Source: Anaeramoeba ignava
Taxonomy: Eukaryota; Metamonada; Anaeramoebidae
Assembly: GCA_028826165.1 (NCBI GenBank)
Contig: JAPDFW010000080.1
Span: 1 to 64,000 of the forward strand
DNA: 64,000 bases
Direction of reading: 5' to 3'
In this document: in pieces, positions 12,724 through 25,514 of the stretch
Layout: every line of letters starts with the position of its first letter
How positions within the stretch are numbered: position 1 is the stretch's first letter
Made by a program: the position numbers and the translations under genes
Notes under the pieces: model-generated
What the model was told of the DNA's origin: nothing
The model's database searches: none
Seen by the model: only the letters and a program-made list of their open reading frames with translations

Positions 12724-15700
12724 ATGGATCCAAAAATACAATCAAAAGTTGCTCATAAATGGGTTATTGAAAAGAAAATTGGAGCAGGATCTTTTGGAAT
12801 TATTTATCAAGCAAGAAATATATTTACACATGAACAAGTTGCAATAAAATTTGTAAAAAAAAAATTAAAAAAAAAAATTTTATAAAAATATCTTTTTTAA
12901 AAAAACTTAAATATAAATTCTTTCAAATATTTATATAGGAAAATATTAATACAAAACATCCACAATTAATATATGAAAGTAAAATATATCGTATTCTTTC
13001 TGGAGGAGTTGGGATTCCGTCTGTGAAATGGGTTGGAATTGATACAAGATATAATGTTATGGTTATGGATTTATTAGGTCCAAGTTTGGAAGATTTACTT
13101 AATTTTTGTTCTAGAAGATTTTCTCTTAAAACTGTTTTAATGATTGCAGATCAATTAGTAATATTTTTTTTTACAAATTTATAAATATGAATATAAATAT
13201 GAATATAAATATGAATATAAATATAAATATAAATATAAATATAAATATAAATATAAATATAAATCTGAATATAAATCTAAATATAAATCTAAATATAAAT
13301 ATAAATATAAATATAAATATAAATATAAATATAAATACAAATATAAATATAAATATAAATATTAATATAAATATAAATATAAATATAAATATAAATATAA
13401 ATATAATTAATATAAATATAAATCTAAATCTAAATATAAATATAAATATAAATATAAATATAAATAATATAAATATAAATACAAATATAAATATAAATAT
13501 AAATATAAATATAAATATAAATATAAATATAAATATAATTATAAATTATAAATATAAATATAAATATAAATATAAATATAAATATAAACATAAAATAAAC
13601 ATAAATATAACATAAATATAAATATAAATATAAAATATAAACATAAAATAAAATATAAACATAAAATATAAAAATAAAATAAAAACATAAAATATAAACA
13701 TAAATATAAATATAAATATAAATATAAATATAAATATAAATATAAACATAAAATAAAAATAAACATAAATATAAAAACATAAACATAAAATATAAACATA
13801 AATATAAAATATAAATATAAAATATAAAATATAACATAAATATAAATATAAATATAAATATAAATATAAATATAAATATAAATATAAATATAAATATAAA
13901 TATAAATATAAATATAAATATAAATATAAATATAAATTTAATTATAATTATAAATATAAATATAAATATAAATATAAATATAAACATAAATATAAATATT
14001 TGAAAATATAAACATAATTATAAATATAAATATAAAATATAAACATAAATATAAACATAAATATAAATATAAATATAAATATAAATATAAATATAAATAT
14101 AAATATAAATATAAATATAAATATAAATATAAATATAAATATAAATATAAATATAAATATAAATATAAATATAAATATAAATATAAATATAAATATAAAT
14201 ATAAATATAAATCTAAATATAAATATAAATATAAATATAAATATAAATATAAATATAATTATAAATATAAATATAAATATAAATATAAATATAAATATAA
14301 ATATAATTATAATTATAAATATAAATATAAATATAAATATAAATATAAATATAATTATAATTATAATTATAAATATAATTATAAATATAAATCTAAATAT
14401 AATTTAAATTCAAATCAAATTTAAAATTTAAAGCTTTGCAGAATTGAATATATTCACTCAAGAAGTTTTATTCATCGAGATATTAAACCTGAAAATTTTT
14501 TAATGGGAACTGGTAAAAAAGGAAATCAAATTAGTGTTATTGATTTTGGTTTAGCAAAGAAATTTAGAGATGCAAGAACTCATCAACATATTATATATAG
14601 AGATAATAAAAAATTAACAGGAACAGCAAGATATGCATCAGTTAATACACATTTAGGAATTGGTAAAATATAAATTCAAAATCAAAATCAAAATTAAAAT
14701 TAAAATTGAAATTAAAATTGAAATTAAAAATTGATTAATTTTTAGAACAAAGTCGAAGAGATGATTTAGAAAGTGTTGGATATGTTCTACTTTATCTTCT
14801 TCGTGGAAATTTACCTTGGCAAGGTCTTCCAGCAGGAAATCAAAAAGAAAAATATGATAGAATAATTGAAAAGAAAATATCAACAACAATAGAAGAATTA
14901 TGTGAAGGATATCCAGGTATTTTTCTTTAAAAATAGAAATGAAAGAAATTTTATAAAATAATATTTTAATTTATTTTTTAGTTGAATTTTCAACTTATTT
15001 AAAATATACAAGAGATTTAAATTTTAATGAATCACCTGATTATTCTTATTTAAGAAGCCTTTTTAGAGATCTTTTTATTCGTGAAGGATATGTTTATGAT
15101 TATTTTTATGATTGGACAATACAAGCAAAAGTAGATATTCTTTTATAAATTTTATATTAAATTTTATATTAAATTTTATATTAAATTTTATATTAAATAT
15201 TATATTAAATTTTATTATAAATTTTATATTAAATTTTATATTAAATATTATATTAAATTTTATATTAAATTTTATTTTAAATATTATTATAAATTTTATT
15301 ATAAATTATTATAAATTTTATTTTAAATATTACATTAAATATTATATTAAATTTTATATTAAATATTATATTAAATTTTATTTTAAATTTTATATTAAAT
15401 ATTATATTAAATTTTATATTAAATTTTATATTAAATTTTATTTTAAATTTTATTATAAATTTTATATTAAATATTATATTAAATTTTATATTAAATTTTA
15501 TTATAAATTTTATTATAAATTATTATAAATTTTATTTTAAATATTACATTAAATATTATATTAAATTTTATATTAAATATTATATTAAATTTTATATTAA
15601 ATTTTATATTAAATTTTATTTTAAATTTTATATTAAATTTTACATTAAATATTATATTAAATTTTATTATAAATTTTATTTTTAAATTTTATATTAAATA

Positions 15701-16687
15701 TTATATTAAATTTTATATTAAATTTTATTATAAATTATTATAAATTTTATTTTAAATATTATATTAAGTTTTATATTAAATATTATATTATATTTTATAT
15801 TAAATTTTATTTTAAATATTATATTAAATTTTATATTAAATATTATATTAAATTTTATTTTAAATTTTATATTAAATTTAATATTAAATTTTATATTAAA
15901 TTTTATATTAAATTTTATTATAAATTTTATATTAAATTTTATATTAAATTTTATTTTAAATTTTATATTAAATTTTATTTTAAATTTTATTATAAATTTT
16001 ATTATAAATATTATATTAAATTTTATATTAAATTTTATATTAAATTTTATTTTAAATTTTATATTAAATTTTATATTAAATTTTATTTTAAATTTTATTA
16101 TAAATTTTATATTAAATTCTTTAAAGATGGAAGAATCAAATTTAATCGAAAATATTATTAGAGATGATAACCAAAATGAAAATGAAAATGAAAATGAAAA
16201 TAGAGAAATTCAACAAGAAAAAGTTCGAAAAAGAATTACAAAACCAAATGTAAAACAATTTCTCGAAGAAAATTCACGAATTCGAGAAATACAAATTGAG
16301 AAGAAAAGAAATGCAAACAAAGCTTTATTTACAAATCATTTCCATGATTTAATTGATACTTTTGAATTTGATAATTTTGATAATCAAAAAATTTCAAATA
16401 CTTTTTTTTCAGCTTTTAATAACCCAAAAATTGAAATGGCAATTAATTCTAATTTAGAAAAAGAAAATAATCAATTAATTACACCTTCAAATGATCCAAA
16501 AAATTGGAATCAAGAAAAAATTCAAATTCAACCTTTTCAAAGATTTCCCAGAATTTCAATTGATTTTAAACCATCTAATATTGAAAAAAATACACAAAAA
16601 GAATATTTTATTGTAAATCAAGATGAAAAAAAGAAATCTAATGTATCTCGATATTTATCTCTTCCAAATCTTAAGAGTAAAATATAA
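12724..16687 (+). CDS. Casein kinase 1 family Ser/Thr kinase (485 aa, six exons)
   Basis: Exons: 12724-12852, 12939-13157, 14434-14662, 14746-14916, 14982-15130, 16127-16687; all phases agree. Kinase domain is about residues 13-298: Gly loop [10 protein letters not shown] (19-28), VAIK lysine 42, HRDIKPENF (HRD 130-132), DFG 153-155, and the CK1 signature [13 protein letters not shown] followed by EQSRRDD in place of the usual APE. The C-terminal tail (about 299-485), all in exon 6, is rich in Asn/Glu/Lys and not conserved. CK1 enzymes are constitutive kinases that favour pre-phosphorylated or acidic sites; the tail usually sets localisation. Two introns are swollen with satellite (1,276 and 996 bp); the other three are 65-86 bp. 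The tail exon starts right after the second satellite, so its ATG could be mistaken for a separate gene start; the phase-0 join argues for one gene. Confidence 0.95.
13176..14405. repeat. Hexamer satellite (ATAAAT) in casein kinase 1 intron 2
   Basis: A 1.2 kb array with period 6 fills the 1,276-bp intron (13158-14433). A central block (13580-13835) is degenerate, with C-containing variants (ATAAAC). It contains artefactual open frames in several registers (Asn-Ile and Phe-Ile strings). Confidence 0.95.
15146..16120. repeat. Dodecamer satellite in casein kinase 1 intron 5
   Basis: About 80 copies of a 12-bp unit (AAATTTTATATT, with TTTTAT, TATTAT and TATAAA variants) fill the 996-bp intron 15131-16126. 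A stretch of higher-order duplication is visible: the block near 15300-15370 recurs near 15520-15600. Confidence 0.95.
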
Positions 16688-16992
16688 TTAATTAATTTTT
16701 TATTAAATTTTTTATTAATTATTAAATTTTTTAATTTTTTAGTTTCAAGAAAATAGGCTTTTAAATTATTTAGTTTCCATTTTTTTATCTTCCATTTTAT
16801 TTAAAAAAGAAAAAACAGAAAAAGTTTTAATTGTTTGTTCACAATTTTTTATTATTATTTTTAATTTAGTTTCAATTATTTTTGATTTTACTTTTGAAAA
16901 GAATTTGGAACAAAAAAAAATAAAAAATAAAAAAATAAAAATCATTTTTTTCCTTTTTCTTTTCTTTTAAATAAAAAAAATATAAAAAAAAA
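16688..16992. other. Spacer between casein kinase 1 and nicastrin
   Basis: About 305 bp of A/T-rich sequence with no conserved coding signal on either strand. It must hold the 3' end of the kinase transcript and the nicastrin promoter; a poly-A/T transition lies at 16905-16990. Confidence 0.5.
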
Positions 16993-19900
16993 ATGAAATT
17001 TGAATTTTCAATTTCATTAAAATATTTTTTAATTTTAATAATAATTTTAAAATTTATAAACTCTTCGCATACAATTAATTTTGATGATGAAATTTATACC
17101 CAATATTCACCTTTTGCAGCTTTTAGAATTTTAGATAAAACAAGTATTTTTGGAACAACTTCACCTTTTAAACCTTCTTCGGGTCAACTTTATCTTGTAG
17201 AAACTGAAGCAGATCTTACAAAACTTTTAAATGATAATCCAAGTCATACACTTGTTGTGGTTATTGATACCGCTGTTTATAACAAGTAAATTTATTTTAT
17301 ATTTATTTACAAATTTTATTTTACATTTATAAACAAAATCTATTTTACATTTGTAAACAAATTTATTTACAATTTATAATTAAAATATTAAAATAAATAT
17401 TAAAATAAATATTAAAATAAATATTGAAATAAATATTGAAATAAATATTAAAATAAAAATTAAAATAAATATTAAAATAAATATTAAATTAAATATTAAA
17501 ATAAATATTAAAATATTAAAATAAATATTAAATTAAAATTAAATTAAAAATTAAATATTAATATAAATATTAAAATAAATATTAAAAATAAATATTAAAA
17601 TAAATATTAAATTTAATATTAAAATAAATATTAAAATAAAATTAAAATAAATATTAAAATAAATATTAAAATAAAATAAATATTAAAATTAAATATTAAA
17701 ATAAATATTAAAATAAATATTAAAATAAATGAAATAAATATTAAAATAAATATTAAAATAAATATTAAAATAAATATTAAATAAATATTAAAAATAAATA
17801 TTAAAATAAATATTAAAAATAAATATTAAATTAAATATTAAAATAAATATTAAAATAAATATTAAATTAAATATTAAAATAAATATTAAAAATAAATATT
17901 AAAATAAAATATTAAAATCAAAATATTAAAATAAATATTATTAAAATAAATATTAAAATAAATATTAAAATAAATATTAAAATAAATATTAAAATAAATA
18001 TTAAAATAAATATTAAAATAAATATTAAAATAAATATTAAATAAAATAAATATTAAAATAAAATATTAAAAATTAAAAATATTAAAATAAATATTAAAAA
18101 ATAAATAAATATTAAAATAAATATTTAAAATTAAAATATTAAAATAAATATTAAAAATAAATATTAAAATAAATATTAAATTAAATATTAAAATAAATAA
18201 AAAAAATATTAAAATTAAATATTAAAATAAAATTAAATATAAAATAAAATATTAAAATAAATATTAAAATAAATATTTAAAATTAAATATTAAAATAAAA
18301 TTATAAATATTAAAAATATTAAAAAAAATTAAAATAAAAATATTAAAATTCAAAAAAATATTTAAAAAATATAAAAAATATTAAAATAAATTAAATATTA
18401 AAATAAATATTAAATTAAATATTAAATTAAATATTAAAAATAAATATTAAAATAAATATTAAAATAAATATTAAAATAAATATTAAAATAAATATTAAAT
18501 AAAAAATAAATATTAAAATAAATAAAAAATTAAAAATTAAAATTAAATATTAAAAAATAAATATAAAAAAATAAAAATTAAATTAAAAATTAAATATTAA
18601 AATAAATATTAAAAATAAATATTAAAATTAAATATTAAAATAAATATTAAAATATTAAAATAAATATTAAAATAAATAAAATTAAAAAAATATTAAAATT
18701 AAATAAATATTAAAATAAATATTAAAATAAATATTTAAATAAATATTAAAATATATAAAATAAATAAAATAAATATTAAAATATTGAAATAAATATTAAA
18801 ATAAATATTAAATTAAATATTAAATTAAATATTAAATTAAATATTAAACTAAATATTAAAATAAATATTAAAATAAATATTAAAATAAATATTAAAATAA
18901 ATATTAAAATAAATATTAAAATAAATATTCATAAAAATATTAAAATATTAAAATCAAAATAAATATTAAAATATTAAAGAGATAATCTCGAAAAATTGGT
19001 GGATAAATTAAAACTGGCAGGAATAATCGTAATCGGGGGAACAATACCAGCAACAGGATTTTCACCAGAGAAGGTGTATCCCGATCGAGAAGCAGACATG
19101 TGCCTTCACCCCAACAGCGACTACATTTGGAATCCATATGGAACATCACTTTTATACGAACGATTCTACATTCCAATAGTATATTTACTATTAGAAACAG
19201 AAAGCGAGAAAATGCGCGAACTGGCAAGAGCCAACGTAGAATCAGACAAGTATCCGAAGAACGGAGCTGATTTCCAGATGTTTATGGAAGCCTCAATTGA
19301 CTCGAAAGTGTGTCTTCGAAGAGAAACATGCGATCCAATTGGCGGTGAAAGCGTATGGGGTTTTCTTGGTGGGGTACAGAACCAGTCAAGACCGTACATA
19401 TTACTTCAAACATCATTAGATTCTCGCTCTTTTTTCCCAGGGTTCTCGCCAGGTGGTGACTTCCCTTCATCGGGAATAGTTACCCTCATAGCCGCCTTAG
19501 ACGCTCTCCTCAAATTCGCTGCAAATGACACTGACGCCTTTTACCAATCGCTCCAGCGAGATATAATGTTTGCGTTTTGGGAGAGCGAGAGTTTCGGAAA
19601 AGTGGGTTCCAGAAAGTTCATTTCTGACGTGCTGTCGTTTACTTGCGACCAATGGACAAATGAATGGAAAACTCAATGTGATGATCCAAAACGATCCTCA
19701 ATGGCGTTCAAGTCGGTAAACCTCAGCAATATCGCTTTCATCGTCGAACTCGGACAGACAGGTCTCTACGACAACATATCTAATTATGCCTTCAAATCAA
19801 ATGGCTATCTCCACTACGAGTACGACAACCCAGAAAATGTTCCACTTTCTGATTCTTTTATAAATTTAACGGATTTTTCCAATTCTCAAGGTCTCAACAT

Positions 19901-20690
19901 CTCCCATCTCGAGAAATCCGACCCAGCCACACCAGGTCTCCCTCCATCTTCTGCTGAGACTTTCATCTCCTTACTCGGCACACAAATCCCTGCCATCCTC
20001 ATCTCAGATTTCAACCAAAATTACACTAACAAATACTACTCAAGTATTTTTGATAACGTCCAAAATTTGGATCTCGACCAACTCCAAGGAATCGCAACAG
20101 CAACTGCGAGAATCGCCTATGCAGAAGCCACACAAACACTTCCTGAGAACGTTCCACTTGAAATTGTTGCAGATCAAGCGCTCATTTCACAACTGGTTGA
20201 CTGTTTTGTCGGAACAACTTATTGTGATCTTTTCCAAAATTTTTTGGGATCAATTTCAGGAACTTATTTCTCTTCAAATTATCCCGGTATTTATGCAACA
20301 GACACCATATCAATCCACTCCAAATTCATCCGCGATTTCATCACAAACTCAACAAACTCAACTTGCGATCCAAATTACTGCACAACCGACGAGGATTGCA
20401 ACTCGGCTCTCCAAGTTTGTGTCAACTACGCTTGCCATTCAATAACTGCTTACTTCCATCCTGCTTATTCTAACGGTGTTGAATACGATCCTGATAACGA
20501 TAAGTTCAATATCGTCGATTTTGGTCTCGACCATCTTTGGACTGAAAGTCGTTGGGAAGGAATCGAATTGAGAAGCTTCCAAATCAATAATCCTTCTATT
20601 AATGCTGCAATGCTTGTTGGTGGTATCTTATTGTTTCTTTTATATTATTTTTTGATTTGGATCCAAAAAAAGAAATCTTTTTTTTTCTAA
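16993..20690 (+). CDS. NCSTN: Nicastrin, gamma-secretase subunit (667 aa, two exons)
   Basis: Nicastrin is the large glycosylated ectodomain subunit of gamma-secretase, which gates access of substrate stubs to presenilin. Exon 1 is 16993-17285 (signal peptide about 1-23, then the N-terminal lobe); exon 2 is 18980-20690. The join AA|A restores a continuous frame. Recognisable blocks: PATGFSPEKVYPD, WNPYGTSLLYERFYIPIVYL, LDSRSFFPG (about 244-252), a GKVGSRKF block equivalent to the family's DYIGSSR, and FIVELGQ. The lumenal domain is an aminopeptidase-like fold without catalysis. Cysteine-rich C-terminal segment, then one transmembrane helix (about 640-659) and a short KKK tail. Length is close to the usual 650-710. 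Exon 2 uses far more C/G-ending codons than its neighbours. Whether presenilin, APH-1 and PEN-2 are present cannot be seen here. Confidence 0.95.
17385..18978. repeat. Dodecamer satellite (TAAATATTAAAA) in the nicastrin intron
   Basis: About 130 copies of a 12-bp unit in A-rich orientation relative to the gene, with many one-base slips and runs. It fills the 1,694-bp intron 17286-18979 and ends one base before the acceptor. The same unit occurs in introns of CstF64, the F-box gene and the myosin. Confidence 0.95.
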
Positions 20691-20830
20691 TTCTCTTTTT
20701 TTTTCTTTCTTTTCTTTTGAAATTTTGAAGAAATTTTGAAGAAATGGAACAATCAAATTTATTCAATTCACATTTTCATTTTCATTTTCATTTAATTTTC
20801 AATTAATTTTATTTTTGAATTTTAAGATTG

Positions 20831-21348
<518 letters not shown>

Positions 21349-21502
21349 AATTCAAAATAAAATCTAAAATATAAAAATAATTTCGTTTTTGATTTTGATT
21401 TTGATTTTGATTTTATTGAAATTGTTTTGAAAGAAAAAGAAATCAAAAAGAAAATCAAAATGAAAATCAAAAAGAAAATCAAAAAGAAAAGGAAAAAGTG
21501 AT

Positions 21503-24500
21503 TCAATTTTTTTGTAATTTTTCTAAAGCCCATTTTCCTTTTTCTTGAATTTTTTGATTATTTGGGAAATTATTCATTGCTTTTTTGATAGATTCAATTC
21601 CATTAAAATTTCTTATTTCAATTTGGTTTTCTATTTTAATATTTTTATTTTTGAAAATAAATTTGAAATTGATTAATTTTTTTTTTGATTTTAATTAATA
21701 ATTAATAATTATTTATTTATTATTTTGTAAATTTATTTAATTTTGATTTATTTTTTGTAATTATTTTTTGGTATTTTTTGATTTAATTTTTAATTTTGAA
21801 TTTCAATAAAAAAAATGGAAAATAAATAATTTTAATTTTTATTTTTTAATTTTTTATTTACCATTATTATTAACAGCAATATTCCATAAAGCTCTACATC
21901 CTTTTTTTTGAATATTTTGATTATTTGGGAAATTATTCATTGCTTTAATAATAGGTTCAATTCCTTTTAAATTTCTTATTTCAATTTTGTTTTCTATTTT
22001 AATATTTTTATTTTTGAAAATAAATTTGAAATTGATTAATTTTTTTTTTTGATTTTAATTAATAATTAATAATTATTTATTTATTATTTTGTAAATTTAT
22101 TTAATTTTGATTTATTTTTTGTAATTATTTTTGGTATTTTTTGATTTAATTTTTAATTTTGAATTTCAATAAAAAAAATGGAAAATAATTTTTTTTATTT
22201 TTTATTTACCATTATTAACAGCAATATTCCATAAAGCTCCACATCCTTTATATTGAATATCTTGATTATTTTGGAAATTATTCATTGCTTTAATAATAGG
22301 TTCAATTCCTTTTAAATTTCTTATTTCAATTTTGTTTTCTATTTTAATATTTTTATTTTTGAAAATAAATTTGAAATTGATTAATTTTTGATTTTAATTA
22401 ATAATTAATAATTATTTATTTATTATTTTGTAAATTTATTTAATTTTGATTTATTTTTTGTAATTATTTTTGGTATTTTTTGATTTAATTTTTAATTTTG
22501 AATTTCAATAAAAAAAATGGAAAATAAATAATTTTATTTATTTTTTATTTTTATTTACCATTATTAACAGCAATATTCCATAAAGCTCCACATCCTTTAT
22601 ATTGAATATCTTGATTATTTGGGAAATTATTCATTGCTTTAATAATAGGTTCAATTCCTTTTAAATTTCTTATTTCAATTTTGTTTTCTATTTTAATATT
22701 TTTATTTTTGAAAATAAATTTGAAATTGATTAATTTTTTTTTTGATTTTAATTAATAATTAATAATTATTTATTTATTATTTTGTAAATTTATTTAATTT
22801 TGATTTATTTTTTGTAATTATTTTTTGGTATTTTTTGATTTAATTTTTGATTTTAAATTTCAATAAAAAAATGGAAAATAAATATTTATTATTTATTTTT
22901 TATTTTTTATTTACCATTATTAACAGCAATATTCCATAAAGCTCTACATCCTTTATATTGAATATCTTGATTATTTTGGAAATTATTCATTGCTTTAATA
23001 ATAGGTTCAATTCCTTTTAATTTTCTTATTTCAATTTTGTTTTCTATTTTAATATTTTTATTTTTGAAAATAAATTTGAAATTGATTAATTTTTTTTTTG
23101 ATTTTAATTAATAATTAATATTTATTTATTTATTATTTTGTAAATTTATTTAATTTTGATTTATTTTTTGTAATTATTTTTTGGTATTTTTTGATTTAAT
23201 TTTTAATTTTGAATTTCAATAAAAAAAATGGAAAATAAATAATATTTTTTATTTTTAATTTTATTTACCATTATTATTAGCAATATCCCCTAAAGCTCCA
23301 CATCCATTTTCTTGAATATCTTGATTATTTTGGAAATTATTCATTGCTTTAATAATAGGTTCAATTCCTTTTAAATTTCTTATTTCAATTTTGTTTTCTA
23401 TTTTAATATTTTTATTTTTGAAAATAAATTTGAAATTGATTAATTTTTTTTTTGATTTTAATTAATAATTAATAATTATTTATTTATTATTTTGTAAATT
23501 TATTTAATTTTGATTTATTTTTTGTAATTATTTTTGGTATTTTTTGATTTAATTTTTAATTTTAAATTTCAATAAAAAAAATGGAAAATAAATAATATTT
23601 TTTATTTTTAATTTTATTTACCATTATCATTGAAAGAAATAACCCATAAAGCTCTACATCCTTTATATTGAATATCTTGATTATTTTGGAAATTATTCAT
23701 TGCTTTAATAATATGTTCAATTCCTTTTAAATTTCTTATTTCAATTCTGTTTTCTATTTTAATATTTTTATTTTTGAAAATAAATTTGAAATTGATTAAT
23801 TTTTTTTTTGATTTTAATTAATAATTAATAATTATTTATTTATTATTTTGTAAATTTATTTAATTTTGATTTATTTTTTGTAATTATTTTTTGGTATTTT
23901 TTGATTTAATTTTTGATTAATGATTAATAAATAAAAATAGATTATTTTTTATTTTTTTATTTTTTATTTACCATCATTAACAGCAATAATCCATAAAGCT
24001 CCACATCCTTGATATTGAATATCTTGATTATTTTGGAAATTATTCATTGATTTAATAATAGGTTCAATTCCTTTTAAATTTCTTATTTCAATTTTGTTTT
24101 CTATTTTAATATTTTTATTTTTGAAATAAATTTGAAATTGATTAATTTTTTTTTTTGATTTTAATTAATAATTAATAATTATTTATTTATTATTTTGTAA
24201 ATTTATTTAATTTTGATTTATTTTTTGTAATTATTTTTGTATTTTTTGATTTAATTTTTAATTTTTAATTTTTAATTTCAAAAAAAAAATGGAAAATAAA
24301 TAATTATTTTTTATTTTTTATTTTTTATTTACCATCATTAACAGCAATATTCCTAAAGCTCCACATCCTTGTTTCTTGAATATCTTGATTATTTTGGAAA
24401 TTATTCATTGCTTTAATAATAGGTTCAATTCCTTTTAAATTTCTTATTTCAATTTTGTTTTCTATTTTAATATTTTTATTTTTGAAAATAAATTTGAAAT

Positions 24501-25514
24501 TGATTAATTTTTTTTTTGATTTTAATTAATAATTAATAATTATTTATTTATTATTTTGTAAATTTATTTAATTTTGATTTATTTTTTGTAATTATTTTTG
24601 GTATTTTTTGATTTAATTTTTGATTAATGATTAATAAATAAAAATAGAAAATAATATTTTTTATTTTTTATTTACCTTTATCATTATAAGCAATACTCCA
24701 TAAAGCTCCACATCCTTGTTTTTGAATATCTTGATTATTTTGGAAATTATTCATTGCTTTAATAATAGGTTCAATTCCTTTTAAATTTCTTATTTCAATT
24801 TCGGTTTTCTATTTTAATATTTTTATTTTTGAAAATAAATTTGAAATTGATTAATTTTTTTTTTGATTTTAATTAATAATTAATAATTATTTATTTATTA
24901 TTTTGTAAATTTATTTAATTTTGATTTATTTTTTGTAATTATTTTTGGTATTTTTTGATTTAATTTTTAATTTTGAATTTCAATAAAAAAAATGGAAAAT
25001 AAATAATATTTAATTTTTAATTTTTATTTTTTATTTACCATCATTAACAGCAATATTCCATAAAGCTCCACATCCTTGTTTTTGAATATCTTGATTATTT
25101 GGGAAATTATTCATTGATTTAATAATAGGTTCAATTCCTTTTAAATTTCTTATTTCAATTCGGTTTTCTATTTTAATATTTTTATTTTTGAAAATAAATT
25201 TGAAATTGATTAATTTTTTTTTTTGATTTTAATTAATAATTAATAATTATTTATTTATTATTTTGTAAATTTATTTAATTTTGATTTATTTTTTGTAATT
25301 ATTTTTGGTATTTTTTGATTTAATTTTTGATTAATGATTAATAAATAAATAGATTAAAATAATTTTTTTTAATTTTATTTACCATTATTATTAGCAGCAA
25401 TAATCCATAAAGCTCCACATCCATATTTTTGAATATCTTGATTATTTTGGAAATTATTCATTGCTTTAATAACACATTTTATTCCTTTTAAATTTCTGAG
25501 TTTATTTCGATTAT
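21503..25514 (-). repeat. Tandem array of 12 exon-plus-intron units (about 350 bp)
   Basis: Each unit is one 129-132 bp armadillo exon and one about 220-bp intron. Distances between exon starts are 343-363 bp. The introns are nearly identical across about ten copies, including the segment ending ACCATTATT at the donor and CTATTTTAATATTTTTATTT at the acceptor, and differ mainly by homopolymer length. The exon 25641-25745 lies outside the conserved array and has a different intron. Confidence 0.9.

Noticed and set aside
13187-13987. Asn-Ile and Phe-Ile repeat frames on both strands
   Set aside because: Artefacts of the ATAAAT hexamer array inside casein kinase 1 intron 2.
16127-16687. Separate gene starting with ATG 16127
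   Set aside because: The preceding exon ends in phase 0 at a GTAGAT donor and the ATG directly follows a TTAAAG acceptor, so it is best read as the tail exon of casein kinase 1.
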